6,510 nt of DNA from an uncultured Prevotella sp. (GCA_900551985.1 URYG01000181.1:1-6510); one strand, 5' to 3'; counted from the stretch's first letter, positions 1-6,510 are shown. The notes: generated from the sequence alone by a model not told the origin. Program-made: numbers and translations.

Positions 1-157
1 ACCAAACTGACCGGTCAACATGGCGAAGAGAGTGAAGTTATATGTTAATGGCAGCAGCCTCCTGACGATAGCCGGTGAGCGCAAGCAGATGGAACGCAAT
101 GTAGGTTCTGCTCCTCAAACCCGCAGTTTCACCATCGGTGCAAAGGTCGAGTTCTAA
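1..157 (+). CDS. SusC/RagA-type TonB-dependent outer-membrane transporter, C-terminal fragment (frame broken at 8-10)
   Basis: This is the 3' end of a SusC-family gene, which encodes an outer-membrane beta-barrel that imports oligosaccharides using TonB energy together with its SusD partner. From position 11 the frame reads VNMAKRVKLYVNGSSLLTI, later NVGSAPQTRSFTIGAKVEF, then TAA at 155-157. The pattern of a VKLYVNGSNLLTI-like strand followed by a final strand ending in an aromatic residue is the usual SusC C-terminus, and the susD-like gene begins 23 bp later. By layout it would correspond to xusC of the Prevotella bryantii xylan locus, but too little is visible to name it. The same frame has a TGA at 8-10. 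The +1-offset frame over bases 1-12 reads TKLT, which fits a SusC strand, so a frameshift or sequence error near 12-14 is likely. All upstream domains (plug, carboxypeptidase-like domain, TonB box) lie outside the window. Confidence 0.82.
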
Positions 158-180
158 TATAGATAATCAAGATAAAGAAA

Positions 181-2001
181 ATGACAAAAGTTATGAACAA
201 CTTACTATCAAAATACAAAGTTGGTGCAGTGGTGCTCGGACTGGCTCTTTCGATGGGACTGACAAGCTGTGATGACATGTTTGAACCTGCCATCGAAAAC
301 CATCTGGGTTTCGAGTATATGTACGACCATCCAGACTATGCCGATGGTGTGCTTGGCAACGCCTATACCCGTCTGCCAAACGGCTCTTACTCATTCAATG
401 ACGTCGCAACAGACGATGCCGTGAGCAACGACGCTACCGACAGCTACCGCAAGATGACAGGTGTAGATAGCTGGACTTCAAACAGCAACCCTGTGGAAAC
501 CTGGCGCAACTGCCGTGCAGCCATCCAGTATATCAACCTCTTCCTCGCTAATGTGGATAAGGTAAACTGGAACAGCGATGAGGCTGTGCGTGCCATGTAT
601 GAACAGCGTTACATCGGTGAGGCAAAGGGTTTGAGAGCAATCTTCATGTACTATCTGCTCCGTGCCCATGGTGGTTTGGATGCCAATGGAACACTCCTCG
701 GTGTGCCTAATATTCTTGAGCCAACGGATGTAAGCTCAGATTTCAATTCCCTGGAGGTGCGTGCTTCTTATGCCGACTGCATGAAGCAGCTCATTGCGGA
801 TGCAGAAGAGGCTGTACGTGTACTCCCTGTTGACTACAAGGATACGGACAACGAGACGATGACCGTCAGCTGCCTCGGCAAATCATATACGGTAACAAAG
901 GCTACTTACAATCGTGTACTTGGTGACAACTTCGCCGGACGCTTCAGTGGTCGTATCGCCCGTGCCGTTCTTGCACAGGCTACCTTGATGGCAGCCTCTC
1001 CAGCCTTTGCCGGCGGCAGTGGCGTAACCTATGAGCAGGCAGCCCAATATGCCAAGGCAGTGCTCGACCTCAATGGCGGTATCTCAGGCATCGATACAAA
1101 TGGTCTGGAGTGGTATGCAGACCCAAACATGAAGAATCTTACAGCGGCTGAATGTCCTAAGGAAGTACTTTGGCGTACAGAGAAGAGCGAGAGCAATGAT
1201 TTGGAGACCAAGTACTACCCACCATCAATCTATGGTCAGGGTCGTATCAATCCAACCCAGAATCTTGTAGATGCATTCCCTGCTGCCAACGGTTATCCTA
1301 TTACAGATGCCAACAGCGAATATGATCCAGCTAATCCATACGCTAACCGTGACCCACGTCTGGCTAAGTACATCATCTATAACGGACAGACAGCCGGTTC
1401 TGGAAACACTGTCATCAATACACAGGCAGACAATGCAACTAATCTCGATGGTCTCAACAAGGACGTTTCCAAGTCAACCCGCACAGGTTACTATATGAAG
1501 AAACTCCTCCGTCAGGACATCAATCTGGATCCTACGGTTAACGGCAAGGCTTATCATTATACAGCCCGCATCCGTTATACAGAGCTTTATCTGGATTATG
1601 CCGAGGCGGCCAATGAGGCTTATGGTCCTAAGGGCGGCACAGATTACTCAGCCTACGATGTCATCAAGGCAATTCGTGAGCGTGCAGGCTTGGGAGAGTT
1701 TGGTGAAGATCCATATCTGGAAGAGTGTGCAAAGAGCAAGGAAAAGATGCGTGAGTTGATTAGAAACGAGCGCCGCATAGAGCTTTGCTTCGAAGGCTTC
1801 CGCTTCTGGGATCTGCGTCGCTGGAAGGCAAACCTTACAGAGGAGGCAAAGGGTATGAGCATCACCAACGAAGAGGCTGGCAAGAAATATACTCCAATCT
1901 CAGTGGAAGCACGTAATTTCAAGGAGAATGCCTTCTATGGTCCAGTGCCATACGACCAGATTCTTAATTTCTCATCACTCGTTCAGAACGCAGGATGGTA
2001 A
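181..2001 (+). CDS. xusD: SusD/RagB-family glycan-binding outer-membrane lipoprotein (xylan locus)
   Basis: This is a complete 606-aa SusD-family protein, the surface lid that binds oligosaccharides and hands them to the SusC barrel. A lipoprotein signal peptide runs from residue 1 to the lipobox LTSC, with the lipidated Cys at 30. The following DDMFE is acidic, like the surface-export signal of Bacteroidota lipoproteins. Family landmarks are the TPR-like N-terminal half (GEAKGLRAIFMYYLLRAHGG, 146-165), NPTQNLVDAF (357-366), NRDPRLAKYI (389-398), RIRYTELYLDYAEAANEAYG (463-482), RNERRIELCFEGFRFWDLRR (528-547) and a C-terminus ending VQNAGW. The length is typical for the larger members. It starts 23 bp after the susC-like stop. 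Met1 (181) is taken as the start, but Met5 (193) also gives a good signal peptide and cannot be excluded. The symbol xusD rests on the order susC-susD-xusE-xyn10C; if only one SusC/D pair exists upstream, xusB would fit equally. The ligand (xylan oligosaccharides) is inferred from the neighbouring xylanase. Confidence 0.95.
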   Translation: MTKVMNNLLSKYKVGAVVLGLALSMGLTSCDDMFEPAIENHLGFEYMYDHPDYADGVLGNAYTRLPNGSYSFNDVATDDAVSNDATDSYRKMTGVDSWTSNSNPVETWRNCRAAIQYINLFLANVDKVNWNSDEAVRAMYEQRYIGEAKGLRAIFMYYLLRAHGGLDANGTLLGVPNILEPTDVSSDFNSLEVRASYADCMKQLIADAEEAVRVLPVDYKDTDNETMTVSCLGKSYTVTKATYNRVLGDNFAGRFSGRIARAVLAQATLMAASPAFAGGSGVTYEQAAQYAKAVLDLNGGISGIDTNGLEWYADPNMKNLTAAECPKEVLWRTEKSESNDLETKYYPPSIYGQGRINPTQNLVDAFPAANGYPITDANSEYDPANPYANRDPRLAKYIIYNGQTAGSGNTVINTQADNATNLDGLNKDVSKSTRTGYYMKKLLRQDINLDPTVNGKAYHYTARIRYTELYLDYAEAANEAYGPKGGTDYSAYDVIKAIRERAGLGEFGEDPYLEECAKSKEKMRELIRNERRIELCFEGFRFWDLRRWKANLTEEAKGMSITNEEAGKKYTPISVEARNFKENAFYGPVPYDQILNFSSLVQNAGW

Positions 2002-2018
2002 AAAGAACAACATTTGGT

Positions 2019-2042
2019 AATAAAAAGAAAAAAAAGAAGATT
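2019..2042 (+). promoter_or_regulatory. A-rich leader in front of the xusE-like gene
   Basis: The bases just before the ATG at 2043 are almost purely A/G, including a run of eight A at 2028-2035, with no convincing GGAGG-type Shine-Dalgarno. Bacteroidota commonly initiate on A-rich, unstructured leaders rather than a Shine-Dalgarno. This placement supports the start at 2043 over the in-frame ATG at 1995, which overlaps the susD-like stop codon and would put a lysine-rich 16-residue extension before the signal peptide. Confidence 0.45.
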
Positions 2043-3065
2043 ATGAATAAAACATTCAGAAAAATAGGAACTGCAATCATGGGACTTGCCTTGGTAGCTG
2101 GTCTTTCTACCTCTTGTTCAAACGGAGATTGGGAAGATAATCTTCAGGGAGGAACAGCCAATGGTGGCAACAACGGTAAGATAACTGTATCTTTCGCTAT
2201 GCAGGCACCTATCCGCGTTATCACCCTAGGTAATGACGATGATGCGGTAAACACCGATGACAATGCTCATCAGTTCAGGCTGCAGGCAACTTGGGGTGGT
2301 GGCTACAAGAATACCAAGGACTGTAAGATCAGTTATCAGATAGATCCATCTCTTCTGCCAGAAGGCAGTGGTATGGAGGTGCTCCCTGAATCCTACTATA
2401 CTCTGGAGGATCCTAACACCCTGACTATCCCTAAGGGAAGGATTATTGGTGGTACAACAGTGCATCTTACTGATGCCTTCTTCAACGATCCGAAGGCTGC
2501 TACTACTCACTATGTGCTGCCTGTAAGACTCGTTTCTTCCCTCACTGGTGATTCTATCCTTGAAAAGAAGAACTACCAGATGATCTGTGTGAAGTACAAG
2601 AATCAGTACTCAGGTATGTATTGCAAGACAGGAACTACCAATATCCAGGATTTGAAGACCATTACCCACAAGAATGAGGATGCGCTTGATGTGGCTTCAT
2701 CTGTAGATTTCAACACATCTTCCATCACTTTCTCTTATCCTGTAAAGGAGTGGAAGTATGATGACAAGGAGCATATCTGGAGTCTGATTGATGCATCGAA
2801 GGAGTTGACCATTAATCTTGCATTCAATGGAGAAAACTGTAAGGTTTATCAGGATGGCAAGGAGATCGGTACTGGTACTTTTGCTCCTCGTGGCATTCAG
2901 GATTTCAGCGACAAGAACCGAATGGCTGATTGTCTGAAGATCAAGTTTAATGCTACTGTAGTGACCAACGCCGGTGATGTAGAGCACGAGAAGACATGGA
3001 CTATCTCTGCCGACTATGTGATGTCTATGATGTCTCGTGGCAACAAGCTTGAGTCATGGAAGTAA
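2043..3065 (+). CDS. xusE: DUF1735-type surface glycan-binding lipoprotein (XusE-like)
   Basis: This 340-aa lipoprotein sits where SusE/SGBP-type glycan-binding proteins are found, between the susD-like gene and the surface xylanase. The signal peptide has a positively charged start (MNKTFRK), a hydrophobic core and the lipobox STSC with Cys25, followed by SNGDWEDN, which carries acidic residues suited to surface export. Residues about 45-165 look like the DUF1735 (BT_3987-type N-terminal) domain: beta-rich, with ESYYTLEDPNTLTIPKG (116-132) and THYVLPVRL (155-163). The rest, from QMICVKYKNQYSGMY (179-193) to HEKTWTISADYVMS (315-328), resembles the DUF4361-like C-terminal domain of these proteins. 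No LamG or enzymatic motif is seen. The likely role is holding xylan or xylo-oligosaccharides at the outer membrane. The symbol follows the Prevotella bryantii xus locus by position and fold type; ligand specificity is inferred. The gap to the susD-like gene is 41 bp and to the xylanase 35 bp, consistent with co-transcription. Confidence 0.85.
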   Translation: MNKTFRKIGTAIMGLALVAGLSTSCSNGDWEDNLQGGTANGGNNGKITVSFAMQAPIRVITLGNDDDAVNTDDNAHQFRLQATWGGGYKNTKDCKISYQIDPSLLPEGSGMEVLPESYYTLEDPNTLTIPKGRIIGGTTVHLTDAFFNDPKAATTHYVLPVRLVSSLTGDSILEKKNYQMICVKYKNQYSGMYCKTGTTNIQDLKTITHKNEDALDVASSVDFNTSSITFSYPVKEWKYDDKEHIWSLIDASKELTINLAFNGENCKVYQDGKEIGTGTFAPRGIQDFSDKNRMADCLKIKFNATVVTNAGDVEHEKTWTISADYVMSMMSRGNKLESWK

Positions 3066-3100
3066 TTTCGTAACAAACTAATGAAAATGAATTTAGTAGT

Positions 3101-5368
3101 ATGAAAGTAAATAAATATATTATATCTGCACTGGTCTGCCCATTTGTTTTGGGCAGCTGTGCAGACTGGGATGACTGGAAATATGATGTCGAGAAGCCTC
3201 AGACCATCGCTCAGTATGAGTATCTCAACGACTATGCTCCCCTGAAGGAGAATCTGGATCGTGGTGCTCATCCAGGCTTTAAGGTGAGTGGTGCCCTCGG
3301 CGTGGACGAGTTCAACCAGCAAGGTCCGCTCTTCCGTCTTGCAGCCCATAACTTTGATGAGATTGTTGCAGGCAATGCTATGAAGATGGCTTCCTGTGTC
3401 AACGACCAGGGTGCAATGGATTTCAGTAAGGTATCTTCTTTTATTAATGCAGCAGAGGATGCAGGGGTAACAGTTTATGGTCATACCCTTGCCTGGCATG
3501 CTCAGCAGCCTTATAAGTATTTGAACGGTCTGATAGCCGATAAGCCTATCCCTGTGGTGCCTGGCGGCGATAATAAGTATATTAGATATACCACAGATAA
3601 GGCTGGTTCAAATGCCTGGGATAATCAGGCTAACTGCAAGTTGGCTACGCCATTGGAAAAAGGGGGTGCTTATACTCTTTCAATGAAAGTGAAAGCATCA
3701 CAAGATTGTGAACTTGCTTTTTGGCCAATCTGGAATGCTAGTCCTAACAAGAACCAGTGGGGTGGTAGTAACGATGTTCAGTACTTGGCATCATATAAAG
3801 TTTCTACAGAATGGACAACGCTTACCTGGAAATTTAATGCATCGTTTTCTCATGATCTGTTGCAGTTTTGTTTCGGTAAGTTAGGTGGTAGCATCGATTT
3901 CGATGATGTCAAATTGATAAAGGATGGCACTGAAACCAACTTGGTGGCTAATGGCGATTTCGCTAAAGACGATATTTCTGCTTGGGGTAACAACTGGCAG
4001 GGACCTTCTTTTGCAATCAAGCAAGGTTCTGGTACAAGTGCATCTGGAAACTTCTGCATTAAATATACCACCGCTAAGGATGGCGCAAATCTCTGGGATC
4101 ATCAGGCAAGTTATACGTTGCCTAAGGCATTGGAAAAGGGCGCTAAGTATGTCTTGAAGATGAAGTTGAAGGCTTCATCTGCTGCGGAATTTGCTTTCTG
4201 GCCTATCTGGGATGCTAGTCCTAATAAAAACCAGTGGGGTGGAAGTAATGATGTGCAGTATTGTGAAGCTCAGAATCTTACTACTGACTGGAAAACATAT
4301 ACTTGGGAGTTTACTGCTGCGTTTACACATGATAAGTTGCAGTTCTGCTTCGGTAAAATGAAGTCTGGCGAGAGTGTATATATGGATGATATTACCCTTG
4401 TCAAGGAAGGTACTGAGGATAATCTTGTTGCGAATGGCGACTTTGCCCAGAATGCAACAGCCGGTTGGGGTAACAACTGGCAGGGACCTGACTTCAAATG
4501 TGAAAAGTATGGTAATGGTATCCCTCTCACTCCTAAGGAGAAATCAGATACTCTTACTTGGGCGATGAACAAATGGATTAGCGGCATGATGCAGGCTACT
4601 GAAGGCAAGGTGAAGGCTTGGGATCTCATCAACGAGGCTGTTGCTGGTGAAGGCAACGTAAACGGATTCTATCCTCTTCAGACTGCCAATGAGAATTCTA
4701 AGGAAGATTTCTTCTGGCAGGATTACTTCACACCAGAGATGTATGGTCCTATCGTAGAGAAGGCGGCACGCGATGCTTATGCTGCGGTTGAGGGTACAGA
4801 CCCTGCAGACCTCAAGCTCTTCGTCAACGATTACAACCTGGAATCAGACTGGGACAACAACCAGAAGGTGAAGTCGCTCGTTTACTGGATTGGCGTATGG
4901 GAAAAGAAGGGTCAGGAACTCGGCTATAACACCAAGATTGATGGTATCGGTTCACAGATGCACATCAGCTACTACGAGAATCCACAGACTCTGGAAAGCA
5001 AGAAGAAGGGCATCCAGAACATGCTCAAGATCATGGCAGAGACTGGCAAGCTCGTCCGTATCTCAGAGCTTGATATGGGTTATGTAGATGCTGAGGGCAA
5101 TGATGTGACTACCGCTCAGTTGGAGAAGCTCCCTATCGATGAGCGTGTGGCTAAGGAAAAGGCAATGGCTGAATACTACAAGTGGATTATCGATCAGTAT
5201 TTCGCTATCGTTCCTACCAGTCAGCAGTATGGCATCTGCCAGTGGTGTCTCACCGATTCACCTGCAAGCAGCAGCTGGCGCGGTGGACAGCCTGTAGGTC
5301 TCTGGAACCTGAACTATCAGCGCAAGCCAGCTTACGGTGGTTTTGCTGATGGTCTTGCAGGCAAATAA
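3101..5368 (+). CDS. xyn10C: Surface lipoprotein endo-1,4-beta-xylanase, GH10 barrel interrupted by CBM4-like modules (Xyn10C-type)
   Basis: This 755-aa retaining endo-beta-1,4-xylanase cuts the xylan backbone. Lipobox LGSC (Cys20) followed by ADWDD predicts attachment on the outer face of the outer membrane. The first GH10 part (about 41-147) carries GNAMKM (91-96) and GHTLAWHAQQP (127-137). Residues about 156-472 are an insertion of CBM4-like carbohydrate-binding repeats. GH10 then resumes at LTPKEK with the acid/base Glu512 in WDLINEAV (507-514), NDYN (576-579), QMH (619-621), the nucleophile Glu656 in ISELD (654-658) and the C-terminal QWCLTDS...SWRGG (714-729) and NYQRKPAYGG (738-747). 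All expected catalytic residues are present, so the enzyme should be active. The Glu-Asn pair of classical GH10 (ENxMK) is Gly91-Asn92 here, as I recall for this Bacteroidota subgroup. Architecture and position match Prevotella bryantii Xyn10C and the CBM4-interrupted GH10 enzymes of gut Bacteroides. It is the last gene before a strong terminator. Confidence 0.95.
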   Translation: MKVNKYIISALVCPFVLGSCADWDDWKYDVEKPQTIAQYEYLNDYAPLKENLDRGAHPGFKVSGALGVDEFNQQGPLFRLAAHNFDEIVAGNAMKMASCVNDQGAMDFSKVSSFINAAEDAGVTVYGHTLAWHAQQPYKYLNGLIADKPIPVVPGGDNKYIRYTTDKAGSNAWDNQANCKLATPLEKGGAYTLSMKVKASQDCELAFWPIWNASPNKNQWGGSNDVQYLASYKVSTEWTTLTWKFNASFSHDLLQFCFGKLGGSIDFDDVKLIKDGTETNLVANGDFAKDDISAWGNNWQGPSFAIKQGSGTSASGNFCIKYTTAKDGANLWDHQASYTLPKALEKGAKYVLKMKLKASSAAEFAFWPIWDASPNKNQWGGSNDVQYCEAQNLTTDWKTYTWEFTAAFTHDKLQFCFGKMKSGESVYMDDITLVKEGTEDNLVANGDFAQNATAGWGNNWQGPDFKCEKYGNGIPLTPKEKSDTLTWAMNKWISGMMQATEGKVKAWDLINEAVAGEGNVNGFYPLQTANENSKEDFFWQDYFTPEMYGPIVEKAARDAYAAVEGTDPADLKLFVNDYNLESDWDNNQKVKSLVYWIGVWEKKGQELGYNTKIDGIGSQMHISYYENPQTLESKKKGIQNMLKIMAETGKLVRISELDMGYVDAEGNDVTTAQLEKLPIDERVAKEKAMAEYYKWIIDQYFAIVPTSQQYGICQWCLTDSPASSSWRGGQPVGLWNLNYQRKPAYGGFADGLAGK
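3566..4516 (+). repeat. CBM4-like internal repeats inside xyn10C, arranged B1-A2B2-A3
   Basis: There are two long protein repeats about 160 residues apart. B1 (residues 156-279, bases 3566-3937) and B2 (about 313-440) share AFWPIW, ASPNKNQWGGSNDVQY, LQFCFGK and a D-[DV]-x-L-[IV]-K-[DE]-G-T end. The short N-terminal part A, with NLVANGDFA and GWGNNWQGP-like sequence, occurs before B2 (A2, from residue 280, base 3938) and again alone after B2 (A3, residues 441-472, bases 4421-4516), but not before B1. Nearly every Trp is conserved between copies (208/367, 211/370, 220/379), as expected of sugar-stacking positions in CBM4 jelly rolls. At DNA level, 3982-4006 and 4465-4489 are identical over 25 bases. 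The role is xylan binding next to the active site; this is inferred from the family and the host enzyme. Confidence 0.85.
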
Positions 5369-5528
5369 AAGACATAGGTTTATATATAGGTTAAGACATT
5401 AGTTTAGGTTTTATCATATAATGATTAACCGAAATGATGTTAGTCGTGATAGGTCGGTTGTGTCGTGAAGACACGACCGACCTTTTTGCGTTTTTTTAAT
5501 GATGAAAATATTCTCTTTCTCCTATGTG
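5369..5528. other. Convergent intergenic region between the xylanase and the ATPase gene
   Basis: These 160 bases are AT-rich and contain no credible gene. AAGACAT occurs twice (5369-5375 and 5393-5399), each followed within a few bases by a TAGGTTT or TAGTTTAGGTTT stretch, a minor repeat of unknown meaning. The only clear functional element is the terminator hairpin at 5451-5497. No tRNA, small RNA or attachment site was recognised. Confidence 0.6.
5451..5497 (+). terminator. Intrinsic terminator of the xylan operon
   Basis: The arms AGGTCGGTTGTGTC (5451-5464) and GACACGACCGACCT (5470-5483) pair over 14 bp with a single G-U wobble around a 5-base GTGAA loop. The hairpin is followed by TTTTT, GCG and seven more T (5491-5497). 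It lies 83 bp after the xylanase stop. The other side of the hairpin has no A-run, so it should not work as an efficient terminator for the opposing - strand gene. Confidence 0.92.
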
Positions 5529-6510
5529 TCATTCTTGAAAGAGATTGTCTAGTGTGACTTCGCTGTTTACTATACTTGAATGGATGCCATTGGCAACACC
5601 AAATGTTGTTATAAAGGTATTTACCAATGATTTTGTGCAATGGGTTCGGTCTCTGAATAATTCCATCCTATTGCGCAGCTTTATCTCATAATCTGCTGAA
5701 ATTTTGTATTGGGCTTGACTAAATTTCATCTCGCAGAGGTTGATGACTCGGTCGGCACGCTCTATGATGAGATCTATTTGGGCTCCTCTCTGATTCTTGG
5801 TTTTGTCAGCCTTGTCAAACCAAATGTAAGCCTCGCTAGCCACGCCACCAATATTCAATGCCTTGCGTATTTGGCTGATATGGAACAAACAGAGTAATTC
5901 GAAAGTTAAACCTTGCCATGCCTCAACACTGTGAGAGAGATAATGCTTGCTCCACCATTGCTCATCAAAGGAGTCGATATTGGGCTCTATATACTTTAAA
6001 TAAAATAAGGTATAAAAGTCTGTCAACTTATATAGGCGGTTTTGCGTCTTCTTGCCATAATATCTGAACTTCATGATGAAATCACATCTCTCCAGATTCT
6101 TTAATATCTGGCACAACTTCTTTCCGTCCAGTTCGGCTGCTTTAGCAATTTCTGCATTTGTCATGCCGCCTTTATGATTAGCCAAGAGCCTGACCACCTT
6201 GATGTAATTGTCTGCATGAGTAAATAAGGCTCCATATAATTCGTCAAATTCTTGTCTTAGTGCCCCTCCCTTGTTAAAGCACAGGGCATCAACATTCTGT
6301 ACAAGGCTAAGACTTGGATCTATTAAACTCAGATAAAAAGGAATGCCTCCAAAGAACATATAGCATTGGGCTATCTGGAAGCGATCCCAAGAGCATCCCC
6401 GCGATTTTAGGTATAGTTCTGTCTCATACAAAGTAAATGGGCGTAAATATATCTGGCAAGTGATGCGAGCATGCAGACCTCCTTGGTTTTCTATGAGCTT
6501 GTCTACCATC
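5529..6510 (-). CDS. AAA-type ATPase with winged helix and PD-(D/E)XK-like C-terminal domain (DUF234-like family), N-terminus outside the window
   Basis: The last 326 residues of a - strand gene are visible; it stops at 5529-5531 and runs off the right edge. It resembles the Bacteroidota ATP-binding proteins of the archaeal-type AAA ATPase/DUF234 group. The fragment begins in the C-terminal part of the ATPase domain (MVDKLIEN, then RITCQIYLRPFTLYETELYL), followed by QIAQCYMFFGGIPFYLSLID (45-64, lid region). Next comes a winged helix-turn-helix (about 103-147, MTNAEIAKAAELDGKKL) and then a C-terminal alpha/beta domain with AQIDLIIERADRVINLCEMK (243-262). In that domain Asp246, Glu260 and Lys262 fit a PD-(D/E)XK nuclease-like core. 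Walker A and B lie beyond the window, so the codon at 6507-6509 is an internal Met, not the start. The cellular role of this family is not established. It is convergent with the xylan operon and more AT-rich, so it is probably functionally unrelated. Confidence 0.85.
   Translation of the reverse strand, partial: MVDKLIENQGGLHARITCQIYLRPFTLYETELYLKSRGCSWDRFQIAQCYMFFGGIPFYLSLIDPSLSLVQNVDALCFNKGGALRQEFDELYGALFTHADNYIKVVRLLANHKGGMTNAEIAKAAELDGKKLCQILKNLERCDFIMKFRYYGKKTQNRLYKLTDFYTLFYLKYIEPNIDSFDEQWWSKHYLSHSVEAWQGLTFELLCLFHISQIRKALNIGGVASEAYIWFDKADKTKNQRGAQIDLIIERADRVINLCEMKFSQAQYKISADYEIKLRNRMELFRDRTHCTKSLVNTFITTFGVANGIHSSIVNSEVTLDNLFQE

Noticed and set aside
1995..2042. Upstream in-frame ATG that would lengthen the xusE-like protein by 16 residues
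   Set aside because: It overlaps the susD-like stop and adds a lysine-rich stretch before an otherwise normal lipoprotein signal peptide; the ATG at 2043 is far more natural.
3063..3070. TAATTTCG resembling the Bacteroidota -7 promoter element (TAnnTTTG) before xyn10C
   Set aside because: It differs in the last conserved part, overlaps the xusE-like stop codon and has no TTTG -33 element at proper spacing; co-transcription is simpler.
3014..3499. 161-codon open frame on the - strand
   Set aside because: It lies antisense to the 5' part of the xylanase gene and the end of the xusE-like gene; its translation is Cys/Ile-rich with no recognisable domain, so it is a shadow of the coding strand.
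3566..4516. Possible mobile element or intron-like insertion interrupting the xylanase gene
   Set aside because: The reading frame is open throughout, the insert encodes CBM4-like modules, there are no transposase or terminal inverted repeats, and this domain insertion is known for the enzyme family.
4270..4656. 128-codon open frame on the - strand inside the CBM region
   Set aside because: It is antisense to conserved GH10/CBM coding sequence; its similarity to other antisense frames nearby simply mirrors the CBM repeats.
5440..5640. 66-codon open frame on the - strand over the terminator
   Set aside because: It overlaps the end of the ATPase gene in another frame and reads through the terminator hairpin, with no recognisable protein features.

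Overview
The window looks like chromosomal DNA from a gut Bacteroidota, most likely the Prevotella/Segatella group. The evidence is a SusC/SusD pair, lipoproteins with acidic residues right after the lipobox cysteine, A-rich gene leaders without clear Shine-Dalgarno sites, and a gene order matching the known xylan utilisation locus of Prevotella bryantii and gut Bacteroides (susC-like, susD-like, xusE-like surface glycan-binding protein, then a GH10 xylanase interrupted by CBM4 modules). Genus-level placement is inference; no rRNA or other marker is present.

Layout: positions 1-157 hold the last ~50 codons of a SusC-type TonB-dependent transporter, whose frame is closed by a TGA at 8-10 (apparent frameshift or sequencing problem). 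Positions 181-2001 encode a complete SusD-family lipoprotein, 2043-3065 a DUF1735-type surface glycan-binding lipoprotein, and 3101-5368 a lipoprotein GH10 endo-xylanase with a long insertion of CBM4-like repeats inside its catalytic barrel. The gaps are only 23, 41 and 35 bp and all four genes are on the + strand, so they read as one operon. It closes with a strong intrinsic terminator at 5451-5497. On the - strand, 5529-6510 is the C-terminal part of an AT-rich, convergently oriented AAA-type ATPase with a winged helix and a PD-(D/E)XK-like C-terminal domain. It is unrelated to xylan use and marks the downstream edge of the locus.

How the genes work together: the surface-anchored xylanase would cut xylan to oligosaccharides at the outer membrane. 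The xusE-like protein and the inserted CBMs would hold the polymer near the cell, and the SusD lid with the SusC barrel would import the oligosaccharides. Periplasmic xylosidases and the regulator are not in this window.

Most notable observation: the CBM4 repeats in the xylanase are laid out as B1-A2B2-A3. The first copy lacks its N-terminal strands, and an orphan copy of exactly that segment lies after the second module. A3 plus B1 would rebuild one complete module, which suggests a circularly permuted CBM that encloses a second CBM, all inserted within the GH10 barrel.
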